Positions 24,901 to 36,518 of a stretch of 64,000 bases of DNA are shown here, piece by piece. A program made the translations under genes and the position numbers. This DNA comes from Platerodrilus igneus. Its lineage: Eukaryota > Arthropoda > Insecta > Coleoptera > Lycidae. Within the stretch, counting starts at the first letter, position 1, and each line of letters starts with the position of its first letter. Location of the stretch: the NCBI GenBank assembly GCA_036346225.1, contig JARFIW010000108.1, positions 1-64,000 on the forward strand, read 5' to 3'. The notes under the pieces were generated by a model. It had not been told where the DNA came from. It made no database searches and was given only the letters and a program-made list of their open reading frames with translations.

Positions 24901-25711
24901 TGAAATCTACTAGACCGAAGTGATCTTGATCAAATCAGCTCCCAGAAGTCGTTTTAACGAAGTCTACTTGGGCGAAGTGAACTTGATCCGATCTATTCCC
25001 CGAAGTTCTTGCAACGAGGTTTACTAGGGCGAAATGGTTTTGATGTGATCAACTCCCCAAAGTTGTTTCGGCAAGGTCTATTAGGGCGAAGTGGCTTTAA
25101 TGCTTTCTACTCCACAAAGTCGTTTCGACGAAGTGGTCTTGGTCCCATCAACTCCACGGAGTCATTTTACCGAAGTCTACTAGGGCGAAGTGATCTTGGC
25201 TTAAACAACTCCTCGAAGTCGTTTCGACGAAGTCTACTAAGGCAAAGTGATCTTGATCCGATCAACTCCCGCACAATCGTTTCAGCGAAGTCTACCAGGG
25301 CGAAGTGATCTTTATTCATTCAACTCCGTGAAATCGTATGAACGAAGTCTACTAGGGTGAAGTGATCCTGATTCGATCAACTCCCCACAGTCGTTTCGAC
25401 GAAGTCTACTTGGGCTAAGTGATCTTTATCCGATCAACTCTCTGAAATCGTTTCAGGGAAGTCTACTAGGGCGATGTGATCTTGGTCCGATCAACTTTAC
25501 TAGGTAAAAGTAACCTTGATCCGGTCTACCACCAGGGTTGTTTCAACAAAGTCAACTAGGTCAAAGTTTCTGTGATGTTATCAACTCCCCGAAGGTATTT
25601 CGACGAAGTCTACTAAAACGAGGCGGCTTTGATGCAATCAACTCCCCGAAGCTTTTTCAGGGAAGGTTACTAGGACGAAGTGCCTTAAACCGGTCATCTC
25701 CCAGAACTCTG
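21967..25711 (+). repeat. 57-bp satellite array
   Basis: About 65 diverged tandem copies of a 57-bp monomer of the form gatcaactccccgaagtcgt + ttcaacgaagtctactaggg + cgaagtgatcttgatcc. The period is a multiple of three, so one frame stays open and translates to repeats resembling INSPKSFQRSLLGRSDLDP. The many ORFs seen in this stretch are shadows of this periodicity. Monomers drift and some are truncated. More of the same satellite lies at 37110-37455 and, inverted, at 48100-48515. Confidence 0.95.
22130..23640 (+). repeat. 775-bp higher-order duplication in the satellite
   Basis: A multi-monomer block starting about 22130 recurs 775 bp downstream with only scattered substitutions. For example, the 81-codon frames at 22309 and 23084 differ at only a few residues, although single monomers differ far more from each other. 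This is a higher-order repeat made of two units. Confidence 0.85.
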
Positions 25712-27705
25712 TCATAATAAATTTTTATTTCTTAAACTTGTTTTTTTTTATTAAGTTTAATTATCCTCGTGACTATCAGCTAATAAATTACACCTTTAAA
25801 TTTTCTAAACCCTAACCTGATATCACAAGGTTGAGAATTTCTTATTATTAATGCAAGCCCAAGGTAAAGTTGAATGGAAAATGGCTTGAGAAAAAGAAAA
25901 ACTCTTAAGACATAAACGGCTAGTCGAGTGTTAGCTCTGGGTAGATCATGAGCTTGGGTCATGGGTTGTCAAAAAACCAAAAATATATTTAATGAGCGCC
26001 ACCGTATTTTTCAATACAATAACCACCAAAATTTAACTGTGCTTGTATTAGGGGAATGTGGAAACCTTATGTCAACACCACTAACATAGCCATAAAACCT
26101 GAATTTCACTCTTTTAAACACACTTGCCAAAACTTCAAACACCAGATGTCATACAGACGTCTTGGCTTGACCTGTGAACAAACAAAGGTACAACATGGAC
26201 ACCATTTGTGTCCTCAAAAATATCTGCCAAAAATAAAATAATGGAATTTAGGTTTCTAAAATATATACCCAGGGAATTTGTTCTCATTACACACAATTTC
26301 TGATCAGGGATGACTTGTAATTTTTACTTGAATTTTAAATAATAAAAAGTCATTCAAAAACAAAATAGATTCTATTTGAATAAATTTCTGGATTCATGTT
26401 ACTATAATATTTTAATTCGTATCTCTATAATATTTTCACTTAATAATTTTTATGGAACAGACATATACTAGTAAGAAATTGTATTCGATAATATAAAAAT
26501 CTCTGAATGGATCTTTCTACAAAATTTAAATGTACTGACTTGAGATTTTCTAAATTATTCATATTACATAATAATTTTTTCTAAGCCTTAGAAGTACTTC
26601 TTCGACCTTCACAGTGAAATTTAATTACCTAAGCGCTGATAAAATAGTATGTAGTTACCCTAAGTTACTTTTACTTAACAGTTAATACGCGAATTCCACA
26701 TGTCGATTAAAAATAAAAGTTCATGACCTCAAAATATTTAAACATACTTTAAATTAACGTAAGACGACATGTGAGGTCTAAATAGAACAACTGAATCTAT
26801 GTTTTTAATATCTGACATAAAATGTCATTCACAACTTTTAAATGTACACTTTGTGGACATGTGCAAACATTCTGACAAACAATAGATTTGTTATTTAATT
26901 CGCTGTTTCCTTAAAAGCTTTATACGTTACAAAATTTTTAATGTTCTATTTTCTTATTGCAACTTAATTAATATTCAAAGTGATTAAATTCTAAGGAACA
27001 TTCACGTGTTGTGATACTGCTCTGAACGAAAGAAATAAGACCTTGACCTCAGCTGTCGGAAATTTCCATAACCATCGATTATCAAAGTTCTTCTGAATAC
27101 AACCATTATTTAACGAAACTAACTTCTGCTTGATTAAATTTAATACTTCAACAAAATTTCTAGATCCAAGATTTGCTTATTCGATATTATTTATTTGTAA
27201 AGTTGAATTATACGAAATATATATAAAATTGCCTTCTATGATATTGCACTATGAGGAAAAATATTAATATAATTTATTTAATTAATTTATACCAACTGTA
27301 TTAATGATGTAAGGTGGGGCTTCCATCTCCTTAGGTCTGCAGGGATCAACTAAACCGCTCTAGGTAAAACTTATAGAAAAACATCGTCACGCTACAGCTG
27401 CTAGGTTCGACCTCCAGACACCAAGAATCAATCAATTATTCATCTTTTTTCTTACTCTGTTAGAGGCCACGTGTTTAGACACGACCATCTTGACTTCACT
27501 ATCCTGCCGAGCAGCTTACCCGTTCGAACGCTGATAAAGAAGTGACAAATTGACAACTCGACGAAGCTTAGTAACGAATCTTAGACCATAAAGGTAAATG
27601 AGTCTATATGTTATTATTAATTTTATGTATTAATTTGTTACCGAACGGAAAGTTATAAATTATATATTTTATTTTATTGCTGATTTATTCTATATTAAAG
27701 AACGA
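25712..27705. other. AT-rich DNA between satellite and gypsy element
   Basis: No gene is supported. The only frames (25780-25962 and 26056-26241) are short, without homology or splice context. The last four bases before the gypsy LTR (27706-27709, agcg) are its target-site duplicate. Confidence 0.5.
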
Positions 27706-27709
27706 AGCG

Positions 27710-28257
27710 AGTTATGTATCCCCCAATTATCTATATGTATTAAATATAATGAATCTAATAGGAATTATTAGAAATTGTTAAATAAAGTATAAGTTCATTG
27801 CAACATTGTAATACAAGGATAAGCCAGAGAGGTTATCGACAGTTCATGAGAACGGAATGCAACTTTGCATCCGAGAGGGCAGTGATACTGCAGGTGGCAG
27901 GTCACAGGCGGTTAGCATACCGCAATTACTTAGAATTAAGATTGTTACATTGTAATAAAGTGTACAATTAAGAGAAACGCAGACATGAGATCTGCAAGTT
28001 CCCACAGCTGTGTGAGGGGCAGGTTATTATAAAAAGCCCGGGAGCTCAAGGCCCGGCAGTCAGTCTGAGTATTACAGCTTTTGCATTGTTGTCTACCTAG
28101 ACTACTCGCCCAGTACAATTAATTATTTTTTTATTAAAGTTATTATGAACAAGTTATTCTAAATTATACTGTAATTTCTGTTTCAAGTTAAAATAAATTT
28201 GTTAAGTGTTTCAAGTTGTTTTTTAAAAACACATCTCCAAAGGCCGGAACCTTAACT
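27710..28257 (+). repeat. 5' LTR of the gypsy element
   Basis: 548 bp, identical in length to the 3' LTR. It holds the promoter (TATAAAAAG at 28028) and an AATAAA polyadenylation signal at 28192-28197, giving an ordinary U3-R-U5 layout. Confidence 0.95.
28028..28066 (+). promoter_or_regulatory. LTR core promoter: TATA box and initiator
   Basis: TATAAAAAG at 28028-28036 is followed by an arthropod-type initiator TCAGTC at 28060-28065. This places the probable start at about A28062, about 34 bp downstream of the TATA start. The same arrangement is kept in the 3' LTR. Confidence 0.75.
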
Positions 28258-28275
28258 GGCGCAGCGGTAAGGGAT
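28257..28275 (+). other. Primer-binding site
   Basis: TGGCGCAGCGGTAAGGG begins on the last base of the 5' LTR. It resembles the tRNA-Ser-type primer site of the 17.6/297 group (TGGCGCAGTCGGTA...), with one base apparently missing. Confidence 0.75.
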
Positions 28276-30533
28276 GTCAAAAGGGCACTAAAATCCAAAA
28301 ATCAGAAGATTGGTGACCAAGAATTTTAATTCGCAATTTTGACAGAACCCAAACCAGGTTGGAGGAAGAACAAAAATAGTCTAAATCCAGCAACAAACCA
28401 GGTTGGAGGAAGAACAAAACTAGTCTAAATCCAGCAACAAACCAACGTGGACAAGATACAGCATCGATCGAGCCCACAAAAGAAACAGATGAAGCAATTA
28501 ATGTAAGTTCATTCCATTTATACCAATTGATCTCACAAACTATAATTGATATATGCTAGTTTATTATTTTATTATTTGATTAGTATTTTATGAATTTTAT
28601 TTTATGCCAATATTGTTTTGAAAATAGTTACAAAGAGGAATTATTTTCAAAAAAAAACGAGACTGTATTTTATGAGACGAATGTTTACAGAGATTTTTTT
28701 TTAAAAGCAAATGAAACTTGATATTTAAAAGATTCTTACCACAATTATTAGAACAAAACTCAAAAATAAACCAAAAATAACGGACGCACATCCACTAATA
28801 CCAAAATAAGAAACATTAACTAGCGCAATTCAAACGCACGTTTTAATCCGGTAAACTAAAAGACAAAACGCAAATTAACTCCAAAGCGAAAGGTAATTCT
28901 TCAAACAAGCAATTACGGAACGATTATTTAAACCATTGACCTCTATAATACTGTATAAACTACAGCAATACACTGCAAACATATCAGTAACCTAAAACGC
29001 CATCCAAAGATAAGCAAAGTTCGCGAAAGAAGCATAATTTATTACACACTTAAAAACCTCAGAGAAATTGCAATTAAAACAATAACAGCATTATAAGTAA
29101 TTAAATCCATCACGGAATAATGAAAGCGCATGAAATTACACCACAGTAATCCATAAATAAATTGCATTAGTACAAATACGGAATTAAAACTAAACGTTTT
29201 TAATTAAAATTACTCTTCATCGCATTATCCCAGTACAAATACTGAGTAAAGTTAAACGATCATCGTACAAAGCTATAATTAAGACGTTTAAAACATACAT
29301 TACGAGAGATTCAATTACCAACAAGCATTATAATTTGAATACCGAGATATCTAAGAATAAATAGACGTAACATTAGCGAGTAAGAAGCAAATTATTTACT
29401 TCCTATAAACTGAAAACGAACACCTGTAAGTGTTAATTACCTCACCAAATATAGTCATATGTTATTCAGCACGCACGTAATTACCCAGAAACGTGACTAC
29501 ACCTTTAAGAGACATAACTTAGTATTTAAATTACAACGATAAACTACAAGTAAGTAATTAACCTGCAAGCTAAATTTAGAATACAAGACCGACGAACTAA
29601 ACGTTATGCAACTCAATTAAAACCGATATAATTGCAAATTAACAGAATTGAACTAACACAAAGAAAAGTAAATACCGCGAGAAACTATTCTTCAGAAAGC
29701 AGAAACTCAAGCAAAATCAAGACAAATTAAAACCGCAAGATAGAAACAGTCAAATTCAAGACTACGGTAATTAAATCAACATTATCGAGTATAAATCCAA
29801 CACATTTATCACCGCACTGTGTAACTAAGCACAAGTAACAGCAATTACGATTCTAAAAATAACCTGACGCAGTCTAAACTTAAGATTAACAAATCCAAAC
29901 CCAAAATAACGATAAAAATAGCAAAATCAATCTCAATTTTTACAAAATTTGAATTTACCCAATCTAAACTGAAAATTAACAAATCCGAACCAAAATTAAT
30001 ACTACAAATAGAAAAATTAATCTCAATTTTTACAAAATTTGAATTTACCCAACCTAAATAAAAAATTAGAAAATCTAAACCAAAAATAACGTTTCAAATA
30101 ACAAAAATCAACCCTAATTTTTACAAAATTTTAAATTATCCAATCTAAAAGGAAAATTAATAAAACCAAAGCAAAATTAACATCACAAATAGCAAAACCA
30201 ACCCCAATTTTTACAAAATTCAAATTATCCAATCTAAAAGGAAAATGAATAAAACCAAACAAAATTAACATCACAAATAGTAAAACCAACCCCAATTTTT
30301 ACAAAATTCAAAATTATCCAATCTAAAAGGAAAATTAATAAAACCAAACTAAAATTAACGTTTCAAATAGCAAAATCAACCCCAATATTTACAAAATTCG
30401 AAGTTACCCAACCCAAACGGAAAATTAATAAATTTAAAGCAAAAATAACGACATACATAGCGAAATAAACCTCAATTCAAAAAAAAAATTTTTTTTTTAA
30501 ATTACCCAAAATCAAAAGCAACCCTTAACCAAC
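28276..30533 (+). other. Long A-rich leader of the gypsy element
   Basis: About 2.26 kb of untranslated leader. It starts with a 44-bp tandem duplication (28351-28440, aaccaggttggaggaagaac). It ends in five to seven imperfect ~88-bp tandem repeats (about 29870-30480), each with caatttttacaaaatt and a downstream aaattaa.aaa.ccaaa block. No frame is credible. Confidence 0.75.
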
Positions 30534-31721
30534 ATGAGTAGCACAGACATGAAGCTTTATTTGGAAACAATCCAAATATTTGATGGTATACAGGCGCATC
30601 TTGTAAATTTTATTGGAGCAGCCGAAACGTTCCTAAAAACCTTCTACAAACCCGGAGATAACAAAAGAAATTCATTGCTTATACGCTTGGTAATAAGTAA
30701 ACTAACCGGAAGGGCACTAACCTTAATTGCCAGTAGGAACGATTTACAAGGATGGCAGGAATTTAAACAGCTACTAATTGCATATTTTGGAGACCAACAT
30801 AACATAAAATGCCTAGTACGAGACCTAATAAACCTTAGAATAGAACACAATCAATCCCCCTACCAATTCGGAATGAAATGCCAAGACGTGAGAAGTTTAA
30901 TCCTAACAAAATTAAAAATAGAAGAACCCGATCAAAACGTTCGACATTTAAAAACAAAAATGTATGACGAAATGGCACTGGACACGTATATAAACGCTTT
31001 ACCAGAACGACTATCGGATAAAATCAGATTCCAACGACCCCAAAATCTAGAAGAAGCTATGAACCTAGTAATAAAAGAAGAAAATGTAATGTATTACCGC
31101 AACAGACTATACAACCCCAACGCGAATAAAAGCTATTCACCAATAAAAACTATACAAGCCACAAGACAAGCAATCCCTCAACAAAAATTCACACCCTTCA
31201 ACGCACAAACAAATCAACCGCGAATTAATAACCCAAATTTCAACAATACAAATTTTAATAATCAATTTAAACATTTTTCAAAACCAACGTTTAACCCAAC
31301 TTTTACGAAACCCACATTCCAACCAAGATTTAATCAAAACCTAAACCAACAAAGACCAGCATTCAACGCAAACCCCAATAGAAATACACCAATGACTAAT
31401 AATAATAACAACCTTAATAATTATTATAAACCAACACCAATGGATACCTCATCTGGTAACACCAGACAAAATACAAAAATAATACATATCCGACCAAACC
31501 CTCATCAGAAACGCAATTTTACATCAGAAGAACTATTTCACCAAGAAGTAGAAAAATTTGACACTGACCAGAATAATTACATTGAGACAAGTACAAACGA
31601 TGAATCAAACCATGCAGAAATTTATGAACGCGACAAACAATACGAAACTTACGAGGAGTACAACGAAGAAAACTCGAACTCAAATTTTCAAATGAACCCA
31701 TTTATAACCGACCAAACTTAA
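30534..31721 (+). CDS. gag: Gag polyprotein of the gypsy element
   Basis: An uninterrupted 395-codon frame. The N-terminal half reads like a retrotransposon capsid (around residues 60-190, for example FKQLLIAYFGDQHNIKCLVR). The C-terminal third is N/Q/P-rich (FNNTNFNNQFKHFSKPTFNP...) and then acidic, with no CCHC zinc knuckle, as is common in errantivirus-like Gags. The ATG follows the A-rich leader. Gag ends at TAA 31719-31721. The pol frame is -1 relative to gag but is closed by a TAA at 31733-31735, so the usual gag-pol overlap is absent in this copy. Gag would assemble the particle that packages element RNA. Confidence 0.9.
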   Translation: MSSTDMKLYLETIQIFDGIQAHLVNFIGAAETFLKTFYKPGDNKRNSLLIRLVISKLTGRALTLIASRNDLQGWQEFKQLLIAYFGDQHNIKCLVRDLINLRIEHNQSPYQFGMKCQDVRSLILTKLKIEEPDQNVRHLKTKMYDEMALDTYINALPERLSDKIRFQRPQNLEEAMNLVIKEENVMYYRNRLYNPNANKSYSPIKTIQATRQAIPQQKFTPFNAQTNQPRINNPNFNNTNFNNQFKHFSKPTFNPTFTKPTFQPRFNQNLNQQRPAFNANPNRNTPMTNNNNNLNNYYKPTPMDTSSGNTRQNTKIIHIRPNPHQKRNFTSEELFHQEVEKFDTDQNNYIETSTNDESNHAEIYERDKQYETYEEYNEENSNSNFQMNPFITDQT

Positions 31722-31735
31722 TAAACTTAAATAAC

Positions 31736-33186
31736 ATAAATCACTTAGTACTACCATACATAGAAATACCCCACGCCGAATTCAAACTATTAATCGACAC
31801 CGGATCCTCAAAAACATTAATTAGCCCCAGAACTGTGAAAAAACATTATTTAGCTTATGTAGAAAGAGAACCATTTAAAATTAAAACAGCCCATCAAACG
31901 ACAATACACCAATTTATAGCTAATATACCCTTACCGAGAACATTTAATGTTAAAATGAAACATAAATTTTGTGTATTCGAATTTAACGACAGATATGACG
32001 GCTTAATCGGAATGGACCTTCTAAGAAAATTAGGAGCCAACATTGACATTAAAAATCGCTTATTAAGGACGAAATACGGAAAAATCCCCATTAAATTTCA
32101 AAACACACAAACCGAACAAAAATACACTATAGAACCCCGAACGGAACGAAAAATAAAAATTCCAGTAAAATCTAACAAAAAAGTAGGAATAATAAATCAT
32201 ATGACTTTTCAACAAGGAGTAGAAACCCCAACCGCTTTAGTACAAATAAAGGATAATTATGCAACCACAACGATATTAAATTCAAACGACTATCCCGTAG
32301 AATTATCATTGACAAACCCAATTAACGTAGAAGAATTAAATTTTAACGAAATGGAAATAGACGAAAATTTAGAAAACGATTACAACCCAATAGAACATGA
32401 CAAAATGTTAGGAGAAAATTTAACTAACATCCGCTTTAATACCGACATCAATCAAGAAGAAGAAAGGGCTATTAAAAACTTATGTTTTGAATACCGCGAC
32501 ATATTCCATTGCGAAGGAATACCATTAACATTCACCAACACAGTAAAACATAATATCGAGCTAACAGACAATAAGCCAATCTTTACAAAAGCATATAGAC
32601 TACCTCATGCAAACCAAGAAGAAGCTGACAGACAAGTAGCAGACTTATTAGAACAAGACATAATCCAGCACTCCAACTCACCATGGAGCAGCCCCATGTT
32701 AATAGTACCTAAGAAATTAGACGCAACCGGAACGAGAAAGTACGGAATGGTAATAGACTATAGAAAGTTAAATGAAAAAACGGTAGATGACAAATATCCA
32801 CTACCAAATATAACCGAAATTTTAGACAAATTAGGCAAATGCCAATATTTTTCAACATTAGACCTAGCATCAGGATACCATCAGGTAGAGATGGAAGAAA
32901 AGTATATATCAAAAACAGCCTTCAGCACACCTAGAGGACATTGCGAGTACAAACGAATGCCATTTGGATTAAAGAACGCACTCGCTACTTTCCAGAGAGT
33001 CATGGACAATATATTACGAGGAATACACAATGAAAAATGCCTTGTATACCTTGACGACATCATAGTTTATTCCACATCATTGGTAGAACACATAGAAAGA
33101 TTGAGAGAAGTATTTGAAAGACTTAGACAAGCACATTTCAAAGTACAGTTAGATAAAAGTGAATTTTTACAAAAAAAAAGTATCAT
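31736..33186 (+). pseudogene. pol: Pol: protease and reverse transcriptase (frameshifted at the end)
   Basis: The frame is open from 31736. An aspartic protease motif LLIDTGSS has its catalytic Asp-Thr-Gly at 31796-31804. Reverse transcriptase follows, with IDYRKLNEKT, FSTLDLASGYHQV and the catalytic YLDD at 33047-33058. The frame shifts inside a run of nine A at 33171-33179. Downstream conserved sequence continues in another frame, starting with FLGHVITPQG, while this frame ends at 33286. No clean start codon or gag overlap precedes the protease. The break may be real or a homopolymer error. Confidence 0.9.
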
Positions 33187-33749
33187 TTTTAGGACATGTA
33201 ATAACACCCCAAGGAGTAATGCCAAATCCAGACAAAACAAATGCAGTTCTAAATTACCCATTACCAAAGACAACCAAAGAAATTAAAGGATTTCTAGGAC
33301 TTAGTGGTTACTACAGCAAATTCATTAAAGGTTACGCTCAGATAACCAAACCCCTGACAAATTGTTTAAAAAAGGGAAACAAAATTGAACACACCCCGGA
33401 ATTTATTAAAGCCGTAGACAAATTTAAAAACATATTAACGAATCACCCTGTATTAGAATACCCAGACTTTTCAAAACCATTTATACTGACGACAGACGCA
33501 TCGAATGTAGCATTAGGCGCAGTATTGAGCCAAGGAAAAGTAGGTAGCGATAAACCCATCAGCTACGCATCCAGAACCCTAAACGAAACCGAACAGAAAT
33601 ATAGTACCATAGAACAAGAATAATTAGCCATAATTTGGGCAACAAAATATTTTTGACCTTACTTATATGGAAGAAAGTTTTACATATACACCGATCATAG
33701 ACCGTTAGTATGGCTATGCAAACTTAAAGAACCGAATTCAAAATTATAA
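33187..33749 (+). pseudogene. pol: Pol: RNase H region with three in-frame stops
   Basis: Continuing in the post-frameshift frame, the RT connection and RNase H are recognisable (LGLSGYYSKFIKGYA, then LTTDASNVALGAVLSQ with the first catalytic Asp at 33495). The frame is broken by TAA at 33621, TGA at 33654 and TAA at 33747. The surrounding sequence still reads as RNase H ([12 protein letters not shown] between stops), so these are point mutations in an otherwise collinear gene. Confidence 0.88.
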
Positions 33750-35351
33750 CGATGGAGAATTAGATTCGAAGAGTACGACTACGAAATTATATACAAAAAA
33801 GGAATTTATAACAACAACGCAGACGCTTTAAATAGAATCCAGCTCAATGCATTAGAAATGGAATCCATTATAGGAAACGTAGACGAAGCAGAAATAAGGG
33901 AAGATCCAGACGAGATCGACACGATACATTCGACACAAAACGAAGAACCTAAAAACGCGATTAAAATTTTAAACGAAGCAATCGATATGAAACCCAACCA
34001 ATTTATAATAACAGAAGTTTTAAATAACCCCAATCCAGTAAAATATACAAAAGTAGATAACAAAAAGATATACCAAATTCAAATAACTAAAGATGACAAC
34101 GAGGAACAAATAATTAAAATTCTAAAAGAGTACACCCCCGAGAAAAAAAGATTTTATTTCTATTTCAACACCGAACATTTATACCAAAGATTTTCAGAAT
34201 TATACGTTAAATTATTCAATAACTCTGGCCCTGAACTCATCAGATGTACTAGAAAATTAATAACATTAGACGACCCTGACGAAATAAACGATGTAATTAG
34301 GAATCAACACGAAGGAAAAACCAACCATCGTAGAATTAACGAAACAATAAAGCAACTTGTAAGACGTTATTATTTTAAAGACATGAAGGAATTAACCACA
34401 GATTTCATAAACCAATGTGAATTATGTGACAAAGCGAAATACGATAGGAAACCCCCAAAGATACCCTTAATGTTAACCAAAACACCCGACAAACTATTTC
34501 AAAAACTACATGCCGATACTCTAGTAGTAGAAGCACAAAACTATCTAACAATTGTAGACGCATTCACAAAAATAGGCCAAGCAATACCAATCACCTCCAA
34601 AAATAGCATTGACGTGACCCAAGGATTTTTACAATATTTCACATTTTACGGAACACCTGAATCAATAACTCTAGATAATGGTAGCGAATTTAAAAATGAG
34701 ACAATACAAAACACTTTAGAACTTCACAAAATAAAAATTCATTTCATAACGGAAAACCACCCTGAATCAAACGGACTAATTGAACGACTACATTTAACCC
34801 TGTTAGAACAAATTCGATTATTAAGAATAAATTATAAAAAGGAACATATAACCAATTTAATGTCATACGCACTAATCGCCTATAATAACACAATTCACTC
34901 ATCGACAAATTTTACACTCTTAGAATTAACATTAGGACATTCAGATTCACGAAATCCCTATGACATACACTACAACAAGGAAGTATATCAACAATATGCG
35001 AAAGACCACAAAGAAAAACTAAAAATAACTTATGACAGGGTAAAAGATAAATTAAATAACGATAAGGAACGTATCACCACAACCCGAAACAAAAATGCCG
35101 ACGCAAATAAATTCTCAATAGGACAAACCGTGTATGAGAAGAACTTTCAAAGCAAGCGACATAAAACGGCACCCAGAAATTTAGGACCATTTAAAATTAA
35201 AAAAATATCAGATAAAAACATAGCAGTAGTAGACAACGGTAAAATAACAATGTACATTTATTTGAAAAACCTAAGACACCCTGTCATTTCAGATGGACAA
35301 TCATCACCCTTACCGTCAACCTCCACCCAGGTAGAACGGACAACCAAATAA
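33750..35351 (+). CDS. pol: Pol: integrase portion
   Basis: An open frame of about 534 codons carries the end of RNase H and the integrase. The zinc-binding HHCC is visible: His near 34308 and 34326, Cys near 34415 and 34424 in QCELCDK. The DDE core is intact: D at 34515 (HADTLV), D at 34674 (TLDNGSEF) and E at 34782 (NGLIERLH), with 35 residues between the last two, as expected for DD35E. A basic C-terminal domain follows (KRHKTAPRNLGPFK). Integrase inserts element DNA with a short target duplication, matching the 4-bp agcg. Intact by itself, but cut off from the rest of Pol by upstream breaks. Confidence 0.9.
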   Translation, partial: RWRIRFEEYDYEIIYKKGIYNNNADALNRIQLNALEMESIIGNVDEAEIREDPDEIDTIHSTQNEEPKNAIKILNEAIDMKPNQFIITEVLNNPNPVKYTKVDNKKIYQIQITKDDNEEQIIKILKEYTPEKKRFYFYFNTEHLYQRFSELYVKLFNNSGPELIRCTRKLITLDDPDEINDVIRNQHEGKTNHRRINETIKQLVRRYYFKDMKELTTDFINQCELCDKAKYDRKPPKIPLMLTKTPDKLFQKLHADTLVVEAQNYLTIVDAFTKIGQAIPITSKNSIDVTQGFLQYFTFYGTPESITLDNGSEFKNETIQNTLELHKIKIHFITENHPESNGLIERLHLTLLEQIRLLRINYKKEHITNLMSYALIAYNNTIHSSTNFTLLELTLGHSDSRNPYDIHYNKEVYQQYAKDHKEKLKITYDRVKDKLNNDKERITTTRNKNADANKFSIGQTVYEKNFQSKRHKTAPRNLGPFKIKKISDKNIAVVDNGKITMYIYLKNLRHPVISDGQSSPLPSTSTQVERTTK

Positions 35352-35403
35352 TAATATAACATATAAAAACAACCCCGGTATACTGCCAATTAAATTAGGC
35401 AGT

Positions 35404-36450
35404 ATGCAAAACCCAAATAACATTTACAAATTAAATACCGTACACTTTAGTATTATTGAACCAACCGATTTATTAAAAGAATTAATAAGAATTAAATCAC
35501 TTATAATTAACAGTAAACTACCTTTAGATGTAACAGAGACAAACATTCTAATATTTGAAAAGATAGCTATAGTAAAAGGCTACATTAAGAATAACGAAAT
35601 AATATTTTTAATAGAAATCCCGATAGTAGAAAGTAATAATTATAATTATTATCATTTATTTGCTTTTCCAACAAAAGTTACTAGCACATACCAAGTAATC
35701 ATACCCAAAACCAAATTCCTATCCCTAAATGAACTGAGATATGGTTATACAAACGAAAAATGTACTGAAGTAACACCAAACCAATACTTATGCCAATCAA
35801 TGACGACAACAACCATTCAACAAGACAGTCCTTGTGAAGTACAACTATTAAAATTTTCAAATCATTACGAAAACTGCGAAGCCAAACAAGTGCAAATAAA
35901 TTACATGAAAATTCAAAAAGTTACAGAAAACAAATGGATAGCCATTTTCCCAACAGAAGTAGTAGCAACCATCCACTGCAATTAAGATGAAAATTCCCAA
36001 GCATTAATCGGAAGCAAATTAATTACCCTCAAAGAAGACTGTTATGTGAAATCGAAAGACGAAGTAATCAGAGTTTATCAAGATCCCATAGCAACAAAGA
36101 AACTTGCAAACCTACCGGAACTACAGTTCAAGATAGAACAAGAAGACGAAGAAATAGTCCAGAAACCCATAAAGCTAGAGCATCTAGACTTAGACGACCT
36201 TAACCACGCCATGAAATTAGTGGAAAGTTACAAAGAACATTTAAGTAAACTCAAAACGCCAAAGTTACATTATGATAATATAAGCGTTTGGACAATTGTA
36301 TTAATCATTTTAATAATTTTTGTAATCATGTATGTATTTTACAAAATGTACCTTAGATATAAGAATGAAGGAAACAGTTTTAGATTTAAGGAAACAAAGA
36401 GAAATAAAGAAACGATAAGTATACCCTTAGAAATAATGAATTTTAAATAA
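35404..36450 (+). pseudogene. env: Env-like (F-type) gene, N-terminally short and interrupted
   Basis: Two frame-matched parts (193 codons, then 134) are separated by one in-frame TAA at 35983-35985. The first part has EPTDLLKELIRIKSL, EIPIVESNNYNYYHLFAFP and a Cys-rich stretch, as in the envelope genes of gypsy-type errantiviruses, which are relatives of baculovirus F proteins. The second part ends with a membrane span (VWTIVLIILIIFVIMYVFY, about 36286-36348) and a short basic tail. No signal peptide, protease cleavage site or fusion-peptide region is seen upstream, where only 52 bp separate it from integrase, so the N-terminal part appears lost. It is not expected to make a working envelope. 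Confidence 0.8.
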
Positions 36451-36509
36451 AATTGAATAATGAATTTTATGTATTTAAAAATTAAGTAAAACCTTAATTT
36501 TTCATTTAC

Positions 36510-36518
36510 GGTGGGAGG
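36510..36518 (+). other. Polypurine tract
   Basis: GGTGGGAGG lies directly before the AGTTA start of the 3' LTR. This is the expected plus-strand primer. Confidence 0.8.

Noticed and set aside
22309..25308. Repeated 80-100 codon plus-strand frames (INSPKSF...-type proteins)
   Set aside because: They are translations of the 57-bp satellite, open because the period is a multiple of three. No start context, splice sites or non-repeat sequence support a gene.
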